Source: Variovorax saccharolyticus
GTDB lineage: Bacteria; Pseudomonadota; Gammaproteobacteria; Burkholderiales; Burkholderiaceae_C
NCBI RefSeq assembly: GCF_030316765.1
Contig: NZ_JASZYT010000003.1
Span: forward strand, 124,001 to 188,000
Reading direction: 5' to 3'
DNA: 64,000 bases
Shown piece by piece: positions 45,490-53,960 of the stretch. The notes under the pieces are model-generated. The model had not been told where the DNA came from. It ran no database searches and was given only the letters and a program-made list of their open reading frames with translations. The first letter of the stretch is position 1. Every line of letters starts with the position of its first letter. Both the position numbers and the translations under genes were made by a program.

Positions 45490-46260
45490 TCAGCGGCCTT
45501 GCCAGACCGCGGCGCGCTTCTCGGCGAAGGCGGTCGCGCCCTCGCGCGCATCCGAGGAGCCGTTGACCTTGCGCGCCAGCGGCCGCTGGCGCTCGAACAT
45601 CTCATCGTCGGTCCAGGTGCGCGAAGCATCCACGATCTGCTTGCTGGCCGCGACCGCGAGCGGCGCGTTGGCATCGATGCGCCGAGCCAGTTCGAGCGCG
45701 GCATCGAGCGCGCCGCCGTTCTCCACCAGCCGGTTGACCAGCCCGCAGGCGGCCGCCTGCTCGGCCGTGACCGGATCGCCGACGATTGCCAGCTCCATCG
45801 CCAGGTTGCGCGAGACCCGGTGCGGCAGCCGCATCAGGCCACCCGACGATGCGACCAGCCCGCGCTTGACCTCGGGCAGGCCGAAGCTGGCGCCGCGCGC
45901 CGCCACGATCAGGTCGCAGGCCAGCGCGATCTCGAAACCGCCGGCCACCGCATGGCCCTCGACCGCCGCGATCAGCGGCTTCGCCGGCGGCGCTTCGCAC
46001 ATGCCGGCGAAGCCCCGGCCCGCGACGATCGGCTCGTCGCCGCCGGCCGCGAAGGCCTTCAGGTCCATGCCGGCGCAGAAGGAGCCGCCGGCGCCGGTGA
46101 GGATGCCCACGTGCAGTTCGGGCCGCGCATCGAGTTCCGACAACGCCGCCGCGAGCGCGACCGCCACTTCCTTGTTGATCGCATTGCGCACCGCCGGACG
46201 GTTGATCGTGATGATCTGTACGCTGCCCCTGACTTCAACGAGCACGACGGGTGGATTCAC
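45490..46260 (-). CDS. Enoyl-CoA hydratase/isomerase (256 aa)
   Basis: Crotonase fold with oxyanion-hole FCAGMDLKAF and GHAVAGGFEIALACDLI, and the active-site stretch FGLPEVKRGLVASSGGL with the expected Glu. Typical short-chain enoyl-CoA hydratase. The start is GTG 46260, with AAGGAGG close upstream, and it overlaps the stop of livM. It is the last gene of the long transporter/CoA-enzyme operon and is convergent with gntR. Confidence 0.88.
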   Translation of the reverse strand: MNPPVVLVEVRGSVQIITINRPAVRNAINKEVAVALAAALSELDARPELHVGILTGAGGSFCAGMDLKAFAAGGDEPIVAGRGFAGMCEAPPAKPLIAAVEGHAVAGGFEIALACDLIVAARGASFGLPEVKRGLVASSGGLMRLPHRVSRNLAMELAIVGDPVTAEQAAACGLVNRLVENGGALDAALELARRIDANAPLAVAASKQIVDASRTWTDDEMFERQRPLARKVNGSSDAREGATAFAEKRAAVWQGR

Positions 46261-47327
46261 AGCACCTCCTTGGTGGACGCCCGCAGCTTGCCGACGATGC
46301 CGCTCGGGAAGAAGTAGACCGACAGCACGAAGACGGTGCCGAACCACAGCAGCCAGCGGTCGGGGTGGAACAGCGCCGCCAAGAGCGGCACCCCGCCGAG
46401 CGAGCCGCTCATGCCGCCCATCAGGCTCTGCAGGTAGTTCTCGGCCACCACGAACAGCGCCACGCCGACCACCGCGCCGTAGACCGTGCCGAGCCCGCCG
46501 ATCACCGCCATCAGCAGGATGTTGAGCATCACGTTGAAGCCGACCGTGGTCTGCGGCCCGACGTAGCGCAGCCACAGCGCCATGAGGATGCCGGCGCAGG
46601 TCGCGAGCGCGGCCGCCAGGCAGTTGACCGCCACGCGGTAGTAGAGGGTCCGGTAGCCGATCGCCTCGGCCCGGAACTCGTTCTCGCGGATGGCCTCCAG
46701 CACGCGGCCGAAGCGCGAGTTGACGACCCGGAGCATCAGCAGGAACAGCAGCACCGCGCTTGCGAACACCAGGTAGTAGGTCAGCACCTTGCCGTTCACC
46801 GTGGTGCCGAGGATGTCGTTCTCGAACAGGCGGAAGCCCGGCGACAGCGACTCGGGCAGCTTGAAGGTGCGGCCGTCGTCGCCGCCGGTGAGGCCGCTCA
46901 TGCGCGTCACCAGGGCACCGAAGGCGGCCGCCACCGCCAGCGTCATCATCGTGTAGAAGATGGCCTTGACCCGCAGCGAAACCAGCGCGATCAGGAAGGA
47001 CAGCAGCAGCGACACGCCCAACCCAGACAGCGCGCCGACCAGCATCGCCGACCAGGTCGGGCCGAGCTTGTACATCGCGATCGCGACGCCGTAGGCCCCG
47101 ATGCCGTAGAACATCGCGTGCGCGAACGACACCACGCCGCAGTAGCCCAGCAGCAGGTCGAAGGAAGCCACCAGCACCACGAAGACGCAGATGGTCGCCG
47201 CCACGTTGAGCGAGCGCGCGCCCGAGAACAGGAAGGGCGCGGTGGCGAGATAGGCCACCACCAGCACCAGCAGCGCCGTGAGCCATCGGCTGCGCGGCAG
47301 GTCGCCCGAGAGAATCGAATTGAACAT
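46257..47327 (-). CDS. livM: Branched-chain-type ABC transporter permease LivM
   Basis: 356-aa inner-membrane permease of the HAAT family; about ten helices, with the LivM motif FDLLLGYCGVVSFAHAMFYG and ENEFRAEAIGYRTLYYRVAV. Pairs with LivH to form the pore. Ends overlapping the crotonase start, begins 9 bases after livH. With LivFGH and the binding protein it forms a full importer. Confidence 0.92.
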   Translation of the reverse strand: MFNSILSGDLPRSRWLTALLVLVVAYLATAPFLFSGARSLNVAATICVFVVLVASFDLLLGYCGVVSFAHAMFYGIGAYGVAIAMYKLGPTWSAMLVGALSGLGVSLLLSFLIALVSLRVKAIFYTMMTLAVAAAFGALVTRMSGLTGGDDGRTFKLPESLSPGFRLFENDILGTTVNGKVLTYYLVFASAVLLFLLMLRVVNSRFGRVLEAIRENEFRAEAIGYRTLYYRVAVNCLAAALATCAGILMALWLRYVGPQTTVGFNVMLNILLMAVIGGLGTVYGAVVGVALFVVAENYLQSLMGGMSGSLGGVPLLAALFHPDRWLLWFGTVFVLSVYFFPSGIVGKLRASTKEVL

Positions 47328-47336
47328 CGCGCCCGC

Positions 47337-48389
47337 CTAGTGCTTGTTGACCGGATAGAGGCCCTGCGGCCGCCACAGCAGCACCGCCATCATCACGAGG
47401 ATGTTGGAGACCAGCGCCATGTCGGGCAAGAGGAAGCTCACGTAGTTGGTGCTGAGCGCGATCAGCATCGCGCCGGCGAAGCAGCCAGTGACCGAGCCCA
47501 GCCCGCCGATGATCACGATGATCAGCATCTGCACCAGCACCTCGGCGCCGATCGCGACAGTGAACTGCTCGCGGTAGAAGCCCCACATCACGCCGCCCAG
47601 GCCGGCCAGCGCCGAGCCGCCGACGAAGACCGCGATGAAGACGTTGCGGATGCGGTAGCCCAGGGCCTCGACCATCGAGCGGTTCTCGACGCCGGCGCGG
47701 ATCAGGAGGCCGACCCGCGTGCGCGTCAGCAGCAGCGTGAGCCCGGCATACACGACGAGCCCCACCGCCACCGCCACCAGCCGGTAGCGCTCGATGGCGA
47801 CGTCGCCGAGCAGCAGCGAGCCGCGCAGCGCCTCGGGCATCGGCAGCATCATCTGGTTGGCGCCGAACAGCACCAGCACGATCTGCTCGATGATGATCAT
47901 CGCGCCGATGGTGATCAGGATCTGCTTCAGGTGGTCGCCGTAGACCGGCCGCACGAACAGGCGCTCGTAGACCCAGCCGAGCGCGGCCGTGACGACCATC
48001 GACAGCGCGATGACCGCCGTGATGGCCGCCAGGCTGGCCCACACCGATTCGGACTCGAGCAGGCCCTTGAGCGGCCCGACCAGCAAGGTGGCGGTGTAGG
48101 CCCCGACCGCGACGAAGGCCGCGTGGCCGAGGTTCATGACGTCCATCAGGCCGAAGACCAGCGTGAGGCCGCTGGCCATGATGAACAGCATCATGCCCAT
48201 GGCCAGCGCGGCCACGGTCAGCGTGACCCAGGTCGGGAAGCTGCCGATGACCGGCAGCGCCAGGCCGATGAAGGCCAGGATCAGCAGGCCTGGAACCAGG
48301 TCGCGGCGGCGGCCGGGCAGTGCCTCGAGCGCCTGCGACGCATCGGCGGCCGGCACGGCGGGGGCGGAAGGGTGGGTGGCGGCGTTCAA
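47337..48389 (-). CDS. livH: Branched-chain-type ABC transporter permease LivH
   Basis: 350 aa permease; signature MASGLTLVFGLMDVMNLGHA and IIVIIGGLGSVTGCFAGAML. It has an N-terminal cytosolic extension before the first helix. TTG 48389 overlaps the livF stop (TTGA); no ATG is nearby, so the start is by coupling and somewhat uncertain. Confidence 0.9.
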   Translation of the reverse strand: MNAATHPSAPAVPAADASQALEALPGRRRDLVPGLLILAFIGLALPVIGSFPTWVTLTVAALAMGMMLFIMASGLTLVFGLMDVMNLGHAAFVAVGAYTATLLVGPLKGLLESESVWASLAAITAVIALSMVVTAALGWVYERLFVRPVYGDHLKQILITIGAMIIIEQIVLVLFGANQMMLPMPEALRGSLLLGDVAIERYRLVAVAVGLVVYAGLTLLLTRTRVGLLIRAGVENRSMVEALGYRIRNVFIAVFVGGSALAGLGGVMWGFYREQFTVAIGAEVLVQMLIIVIIGGLGSVTGCFAGAMLIALSTNYVSFLLPDMALVSNILVMMAVLLWRPQGLYPVNKH

Positions 48390-49135
48390 TGCACGGCTCC
48401 TGCATGCAGGCCGAGCAGGCGTGCCTGCAGGCCTTCGTCCTCGGACAATTGCTCCATCGACCCGCTGTGCACCATGCGGCCGTCGTCCATCACCGCCACA
48501 TGGTCGCCCAGCGAGCGCACGAAGTTGAAGTTCTGCTCGACCAGCAGGATCGTGGTGTCGCGCGCCTTGAGCTGCTCGAAGGCCTCGGCCAGGTTGTCGA
48601 CGATCGCGGGCGCAAGGCCCTTGGTCGGCTCGTCGATCAAGAGCAGCTTGCGCGGCTCGATGATCGCGCGGGCGATCGCGACCATCTGCTTCTGGCCGCC
48701 CGAGAGCGTGCCGCCGGGGCGCAGCCAGAAACGCTTGAGCGCGGGAAACAGGCCGAAGATCCATTCGAGCCGCTCTTCGTCGAAGGCGCCGCCGATGGCC
48801 GCCAGGCGCAGGTTCTCCTGCACCGTGAGGCCCGAGAAGATGCCCATGTCCTCGGGCACGAAGGCGATGCCGCTGCGCGAGATCGCGGGCGTCTCGGCCG
48901 CCGTGATGTCCTGGCCGTCGAACACGATGCGCCCGGCGCTCGCATGCCACAGGCCCATGATGGTGCGCAGCGTGGTGCTCTTGCCGGCGCCGTTGCGGCC
49001 CAGCAGCACCGTGAGGCCCGAGCGCGGGACCTGCAGGTCGACGCCCTGCAGGATGTGGTACTCGCCGATGTGGGTGTGGACGCCGGCCAGCGTCAAGAGC
49101 ATGCCGCCGGCATCGTTGCGTGCTGGCTCAGGCAT
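48386..49135 (-). CDS. livF: ABC transporter ATP-binding protein LivF
   Basis: 249 aa; Walker A GRNGAGKSTT, ABC signature LSGGQKQMVAIARAI, Walker B LLLIDEPTKGLAP and the LivF-type ending of the nucleotide-binding fold. Energises the importer with LivG. Start overlaps livG stop by 8 bases. Confidence 0.93.
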   Translation of the reverse strand: MPEPARNDAGGMLLTLAGVHTHIGEYHILQGVDLQVPRSGLTVLLGRNGAGKSTTLRTIMGLWHASAGRIVFDGQDITAAETPAISRSGIAFVPEDMGIFSGLTVQENLRLAAIGGAFDEERLEWIFGLFPALKRFWLRPGGTLSGGQKQMVAIARAIIEPRKLLLIDEPTKGLAPAIVDNLAEAFEQLKARDTTILLVEQNFNFVRSLGDHVAVMDDGRMVHSGSMEQLSEDEGLQARLLGLHAGAVH

Positions 49136-49925
49136 GGGCCACCGCCTTCGCCGCCCGCGGCGTGCTGCGCTTGCCCAGGTAGGCCTCCTGCACGATCGGC
49201 GAGGCCATCACCTCGGCCGGCAGGCCGTCGGCCACCAGCCGGCCGTTGTGCAGCACGATGATGCGGTCGGCCAGGGAATGAATCACGTCCATCTTGTGCT
49301 CCACCAGCAGGATCGTCTTGTCGCCCTGCGTCTTGAGTCGGCCGATCAGTTCGAGGATGACCGGCACCTCGTCCACGCTCATGCCCGCGGTGGGCTCGTC
49401 GAACATCAGGATCTCGGGCTCCAGCGCCATCAGGATCGCGACCTCGAGCTTGCGCTTGTCGCCGTGCGGCAGCTTGGCCGCGAGGTCGCCGGCGCGCGCC
49501 GCCAGCCCGACCTGCGCCACGTAGTGCGCGGCCTGGTCGATCAGGTCGCGGCGGCTGCGCCACACGGCCAGCATGTTGAAGCCGGCGCTGTGGCGGCTCT
49601 GCACCGCCAGCCGCACGTTCTCGAGCACGCTGAGCTTGGGGAACAGGTTGGTCAGCTGGAAGGCGCGGCCAATGCCGCGCGAGGTGCGCTGCGGCGCGTT
49701 CAGGCGCGTGATGTCCTCGCCCTTGAAGTGCACGCTGCCCGCGCTGGCGCGCAGCTGGCCCGACAGCAGGTTGAAGTAGGTCGTCTTGCCGGCCCCGTTG
49801 GGGCCGACGATGGCCGTCAGGGTGCCGGCAGCGAACTGGGTCGTCACCTCGTTGACCGCCACGTGGCCGCCGAACTGGATGCTGAGCCCGGTGCTCGACA
49901 GCACCGGCACGCTGGGAGCGGCCAT
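49128..49925 (-). CDS. livG: ABC transporter ATP-binding protein LivG
   Basis: 265 aa; Walker A GPNGAGKTTYFNLLSG, LivG-type insert with RTSRGIGRAFQLTNLFPKLS, the signature motif in divergent form LPHGDKRKLEVAILMA, and Walker B EILMFDEPTAGMS. ATG 49925 is 2 bases after the stop of the binding-protein gene. Confidence 0.93.
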   Translation of the reverse strand: MAAPSVPVLSSTGLSIQFGGHVAVNEVTTQFAAGTLTAIVGPNGAGKTTYFNLLSGQLRASAGSVHFKGEDITRLNAPQRTSRGIGRAFQLTNLFPKLSVLENVRLAVQSRHSAGFNMLAVWRSRRDLIDQAAHYVAQVGLAARAGDLAAKLPHGDKRKLEVAILMALEPEILMFDEPTAGMSVDEVPVILELIGRLKTQGDKTILLVEHKMDVIHSLADRIIVLHNGRLVADGLPAEVMASPIVQEAYLGKRSTPRAAKAVAHA

Positions 49926-49927
49926 GC

Positions 49928-51127
49928 TCAGCGCTTCACGGTGACCGGCACCGGCATCTCCGACGCCGGGATCTCGCGCACCAGTTCGAGCAGGTCCCAC
50001 TCGCTGGCGGGCGCCTTCTTCATCTTGAACTGGTATTGCGCCTGCATCGCCTGGTGGTCTTCCTTGCGGAAGGTCATCTTGCCCTTGGGGGTGTCGAACT
50101 CCATGCCCTCCATCGCGGCGATCAGCTTCTCGGAGTCGGCCGAGCCGGCCTTCTTGAGGCCCGCGATGATCGCGCTGGCGGTCACGAAGCCGCCCGCGGT
50201 GAACAGGTCCGGCGGCATCTTGAAGCGCTTCTGGTGCTCGGTGACCAGCCAGTCGTTCATCGGGTTCTTCGGGAAGCCGTAGTAGTAGAAGGTGCCGCCG
50301 GTCACGTCCAGGCCCTTCCAGGGCTTGGTGTTCTCGAGGTTGGCACCGCCGATCGACAGGAACTCGATGCCGTAGCGGCCCGGGTTCAGCTCGGAGATCT
50401 TGCGGATCGGGTTCGGCGCGCCCCAGATCACGACCAGGTACTTGCGGCCGGTGGCGTTCTTCATGCCGTCGAAGATGCGCTGCATCGGCGCCGTGAAGTC
50501 GGTGGTCGACAACGGGATGAACTCCTCGTGCAGGATCTTGGCCTTGCTCTGGGTCGCGGCCATCGCGTCCTTGAAGGCCTTGACGCCGTCGCGCCCGTAG
50601 ACGTAGTCGGGTGCCAGGAAGGCCAGGTTGTCGCCCTCCTTCAGGCCGGCGGCGCTGGCCAGCGCGTCCTGGAAGGAATTGCGGCTGGCGCGGAACAGGT
50701 AGCGGTTCCAGGCCGAGCCGGTCAGCGAGTCGGCGATGGCCGGTTCGACCATCAGCACCTTCTTGTACTCTTCGGCCACCGGCGCCATCGACAGCGCGCC
50801 GCCCGACCACGAGGTGCCGACCGCGATGTCGGCCTTGTCGTCGGACAGGGCCTCGGTGAGCATCGCCTTCGACAGCTCGGGCTTCATCTGGTCGTCCTTG
50901 ACGATCACCTCGATCTTGCGGCCGAGCACGGTCATCGAGCCCTGCGTGAGGTATTCGAGGCCCAGGCGCAGGCCGCGCTCGGTGTCGCGCGCATAGGCTT
51001 CGGACGGCCCGGTCTTGCTCGCGATCAGCGCGATCTTGATGGGCTTGTCCTGCGCCTGCACGGCGGACACCACTCCCAGCAATGCGAGGGCGCCGAAGGC
51101 AGCGGCGATCAGTTTCTTCAAAGGCAT
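49928..51127 (-). CDS. ABC transporter substrate-binding protein (Leu/Ile/Val-binding family)
   Basis: 399-aa type I periplasmic binding protein with a signal peptide (AAAFGALALLGVVSAVQA). Conserved KIALIASKTGPSEAYARDTE, AFLAPDYVYGRDGVKAFKDA and the aromatic ligand-pocket region. Members of this family bind branched-chain amino acids but also aromatic acids, short-chain amides and other carboxylates; the surrounding CoA-pathway genes suggest a carboxylic acid ligand. GGAG lies upstream of ATG 51127. Confidence 0.9.
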   Translation of the reverse strand: MPLKKLIAAAFGALALLGVVSAVQAQDKPIKIALIASKTGPSEAYARDTERGLRLGLEYLTQGSMTVLGRKIEVIVKDDQMKPELSKAMLTEALSDDKADIAVGTSWSGGALSMAPVAEEYKKVLMVEPAIADSLTGSAWNRYLFRASRNSFQDALASAAGLKEGDNLAFLAPDYVYGRDGVKAFKDAMAATQSKAKILHEEFIPLSTTDFTAPMQRIFDGMKNATGRKYLVVIWGAPNPIRKISELNPGRYGIEFLSIGGANLENTKPWKGLDVTGGTFYYYGFPKNPMNDWLVTEHQKRFKMPPDLFTAGGFVTASAIIAGLKKAGSADSEKLIAAMEGMEFDTPKGKMTFRKEDHQAMQAQYQFKMKKAPASEWDLLELVREIPASEMPVPVTVKR

Positions 51128-51187
51128 GTCATGTCTCCAGGTGGATGGGCGGACGGCCTCGCCGGGCCGTTTCACGGTTTCGAAAAT

Positions 51188-52759
51188 TCAGCCGATGGCG
51201 CGCGACTGGCCGCGCCAATAGGGTTCGCGCAGCAGGCGCTTGAGCACCTTGCCGCTCGGGTTGCGCGGCAGCTCGGCGACGATGTCGATCGACTTCGGGC
51301 ACTTGTAGTGGGCCAGGTTGGCGCGCATGAAATCGATGATCTCTCGCTCGGTCACGGCCATGCCGGGGCGCGGCACGACGCAGGCCTTCACGGCCTCGCC
51401 CCAGGTCGCATCGGGCACGCCGATGATGGCGCCGTCGGCCACGGCCGGGTGCTTCATCAGGACGTTCTCGACCTCGGCCGGGTAGATGTTCTCGCCTCCC
51501 GACAGGATCATGTCCTTGATGCGGTCGTTGATGTAGAGGTAGCCGCCCTTGAGGTAGCCGCCATCGCCCGAGCGGAACCAGCCGCCGTTGGCGTTGCGGC
51601 CCTCGGGGTAGGCCGCGGCCGTGGCTTCGGGATTGCGCCAGTACTCTTTCAGGTTGCGGTCCGATTCGATCCAGATCTCGCCGACCTCGCCGTCGGGCAA
51701 GTCCTGCAGCGTCACCGGGTCGACGATGCGCAGGCGGCCGCCGCCGATCGGACGCCCGGCCGAGCGCAACAGCTCGGCATCGCCCGCGCGATGGTCCGCG
51801 GGCATCAGGAAGGTGGCCGGGCCCGAGACTTCGGTCAGGCCGTAGACCTGCAGGAATTGGCAGCCGAAGGCCTCGAAGGCCTGCTGCAAGGTGGTCTCGC
51901 TGACCGGCGAGCCGCCGTAGGCGATCAGCTGCAGGCGGCTGTAGTCGCCCTGCTTCACCTCGGGCGACTGCAGCATGAAGAGGATCATGGCCGGCACGAT
52001 GAAGCTGTGGGTGATGCCGTGCTCGCCGATGGCCCGGATGTAGCCGGCCGGGTCGAACTCCGAATAGGCACTGGTCTGGCCGCCGGTGTAGAGCGTCAGC
52101 AGCAGCATGGTCATGCCGGCGACGTGGAACACTGGCAGCGGGTTGCCCAGCACGTGGCGCTGGTCGAACTCCCACTCCTTCGCGACCACGCGCGAGGTCG
52201 ACAGCAGGCCGGCATGGCTCAGCACGATGCCCTTGGGCAGGCCGGTGGTGCCGGACGAATAGAGCTGCAGCGCGGCGTCGTGCGTGTCGGCATCGACCGG
52301 CTCGAAGCTGTCGTCGTGGCCCGTGTACCAGTCTTCGAAGGACTGCAGGCCATCGTGCCCCTGCTCGGTGCAGACCAGCGTGCGGACACTGTCGAGTCCG
52401 GCGGCCCGCACGGTGGCGATGAAGGCCTGGTCGGTCATCAGGAAAGGCGCTTCGCCATTCTTGAGGATGTAGGCGATCTCGGGTGCCGCCAGCCGCCAGT
52501 TGACCGGCATGCAGACCGCGCCGAGCTTGCAGGCGGCCAGGGTCAGCAGCAAGGTCTCGATGTGGTGCTTGGTGAGCACCGCGACGCGGCTCTCGCGGCC
52601 CACGCCCATCGCGGCCAGCGCGTTGGCGATGCGGTTGGTGGCGCGTTCCACTTCGGCGAAGCTGAGCTTGCGCTCGCCGCGGCGGTAGGCCAGCGCGTCG
52701 GGGCGCTCGCGCAGCTGGCGCCTCAGGCTGTCGATCAGGGTGCGGTCGTCCATGTTCAT
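51188..52759 (-). CDS. Acyl-CoA synthetase (AMP-forming, 523 aa)
   Basis: ANL-superfamily ligase that activates a carboxylic acid with ATP and CoA. Motifs: LQLYSSGTTGLPKGIVLSHA (P-loop), YGLTEVSGP, the hinge region GWFRSGDGGYLKGGYL, and the C-terminal PRNPSGKVLKR with the catalytic Lys. Substrate not predictable; related to medium-chain or aryl-CoA ligases. ATG 52759 overlaps the thiolase stop (ATGA). Located between the thiolase and binding-protein genes, so uptake and activation are co-expressed. Confidence 0.9.
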   Translation of the reverse strand: MNMDDRTLIDSLRRQLRERPDALAYRRGERKLSFAEVERATNRIANALAAMGVGRESRVAVLTKHHIETLLLTLAACKLGAVCMPVNWRLAAPEIAYILKNGEAPFLMTDQAFIATVRAAGLDSVRTLVCTEQGHDGLQSFEDWYTGHDDSFEPVDADTHDAALQLYSSGTTGLPKGIVLSHAGLLSTSRVVAKEWEFDQRHVLGNPLPVFHVAGMTMLLLTLYTGGQTSAYSEFDPAGYIRAIGEHGITHSFIVPAMILFMLQSPEVKQGDYSRLQLIAYGGSPVSETTLQQAFEAFGCQFLQVYGLTEVSGPATFLMPADHRAGDAELLRSAGRPIGGGRLRIVDPVTLQDLPDGEVGEIWIESDRNLKEYWRNPEATAAAYPEGRNANGGWFRSGDGGYLKGGYLYINDRIKDMILSGGENIYPAEVENVLMKHPAVADGAIIGVPDATWGEAVKACVVPRPGMAVTEREIIDFMRANLAHYKCPKSIDIVAELPRNPSGKVLKRLLREPYWRGQSRAIG

Positions 52760-53940
52760 GCCACTTCGAACAGTGCCGCGGCCCCCATGCCGCCGCCGAC
52801 GCACATCGTCGCCACCACGTATTTCACGCCGCGGCGCTTGCCTTCGATGAGCGCATGGCCGACCACGCGGGCGCCGGTCATGCCGTAGGGATGGCCGATC
52901 GAGATGCCGCCGCCGTCGACGTTGTAGATCGCCGGATCGATGCCCAGGTGGTCGCGGCAGTAGATCGCCTGGCAGGCGAAGGCCTCGTTGAGTTCCCACA
53001 GGCCGATGTCCGAGACCTTCAGGCCATGCTGCTTGAGCAGCTTGGGAATCGCGTACACCGGGCCGATGCCCATCTCCTCGGGCGCGCAGCCGGCCACCGC
53101 CATGCCGCGGTAGATGCCCAGCGGCGCCAGGCCGCGGCGCTCGGCCAGGCCCCGTTCCATGATCACGCAGGCCGAGGCGCCGTCCGACAACTGGCTCGCG
53201 TTGCCAGCGGTGACCACGCCGCCTTCGATCACGGGCTTGAGCGAAGCCAGCCCTTCGAGCGTGGTCTCGGGGCGGTTGCCTTCGTCGCGCGTGAGCGTCA
53301 CGTCCTTGAACGAGACCTCCTTGGTGTTCTTGTCGACCACCGCCATGGTGGTCTCGAAGGCCACGATCTCGGCGTCGAAGCGGCCGGCCTGCTGGGCGTC
53401 GGCGGTACGCTGCTGCGAGGCCAGCGAATAGCGGTCCTGCGCCTCGCGGCTGATGCCGTACTTCTTCGCCACGAACTCGGCGGTCTGCAGCATCGGCATG
53501 TAGGCGTGGGCGGCGCGCGCGATCACGTTCGGGTCTTTCTCCTTCGCGACCCAGCCCATGTAGGCCTCCTGCACCGCCGTGATGTTGTCGTGCCCGCCGG
53601 CGATCACGACGTCCATGCCGTCGACCATCACCTGCTTGGCCGCGGTGGCGATCGCCATCAGGCCCGAGGCGCACTGGCGGTCCATCGTCTGGCCCGAGAC
53701 GGTGTCGGGCAGGCCCGCGGCCAGCACCGCGTTGCGCGCCAGGTTCATGCCGGCGGTGCCGGCCGAGAGCACGCAGCCGATCACCGCGTCCTCGATCTCG
53801 GCGCCGTCGACGCCGGCGCGCTGCACCGCATGGGCGATCGCGTGCGCCAGCATGGTTGGCGATTTCGTGTGGTTGAGCGCGCCCTTGTAGGCGCGGCCGA
53901 TGCCCGTGCGGGCGGTGGAGACGATGACGGCTTCTTTCAT
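52756..53940 (-). CDS. Acetyl-CoA C-acyltransferase (thiolase, 394 aa)
   Basis: Thiolase fold; nucleophile Cys90 in DRQCASGLM, active-site [11 protein letters not shown], His in [16 protein letters not shown] and the general-base Cys in [12 protein letters not shown]. Cleaves 3-ketoacyl-CoA to acetyl-CoA plus the shortened acyl-CoA (or the reverse). Follows the FadB-like gene by 20 bases, giving the last two beta-oxidation steps in one operon. Confidence 0.93.
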   Translation of the reverse strand: MKEAVIVSTARTGIGRAYKGALNHTKSPTMLAHAIAHAVQRAGVDGAEIEDAVIGCVLSAGTAGMNLARNAVLAAGLPDTVSGQTMDRQCASGLMAIATAAKQVMVDGMDVVIAGGHDNITAVQEAYMGWVAKEKDPNVIARAAHAYMPMLQTAEFVAKKYGISREAQDRYSLASQQRTADAQQAGRFDAEIVAFETTMAVVDKNTKEVSFKDVTLTRDEGNRPETTLEGLASLKPVIEGGVVTAGNASQLSDGASACVIMERGLAERRGLAPLGIYRGMAVAGCAPEEMGIGPVYAIPKLLKQHGLKVSDIGLWELNEAFACQAIYCRDHLGIDPAIYNVDGGGISIGHPYGMTGARVVGHALIEGKRRGVKYVVATMCVGGGMGAAALFEVA

Positions 53941-53960
53941 GGGCTTTCCAGTGAGAGGGT

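Noticed and set aside
46251..50282. Very long open frame on the plus strand opposite the liv genes
   Set aside because: Its translation is Arg/His/Asp/Gln-rich antisense of clear ABC transporter genes, a usual effect of high GC at third codon positions.
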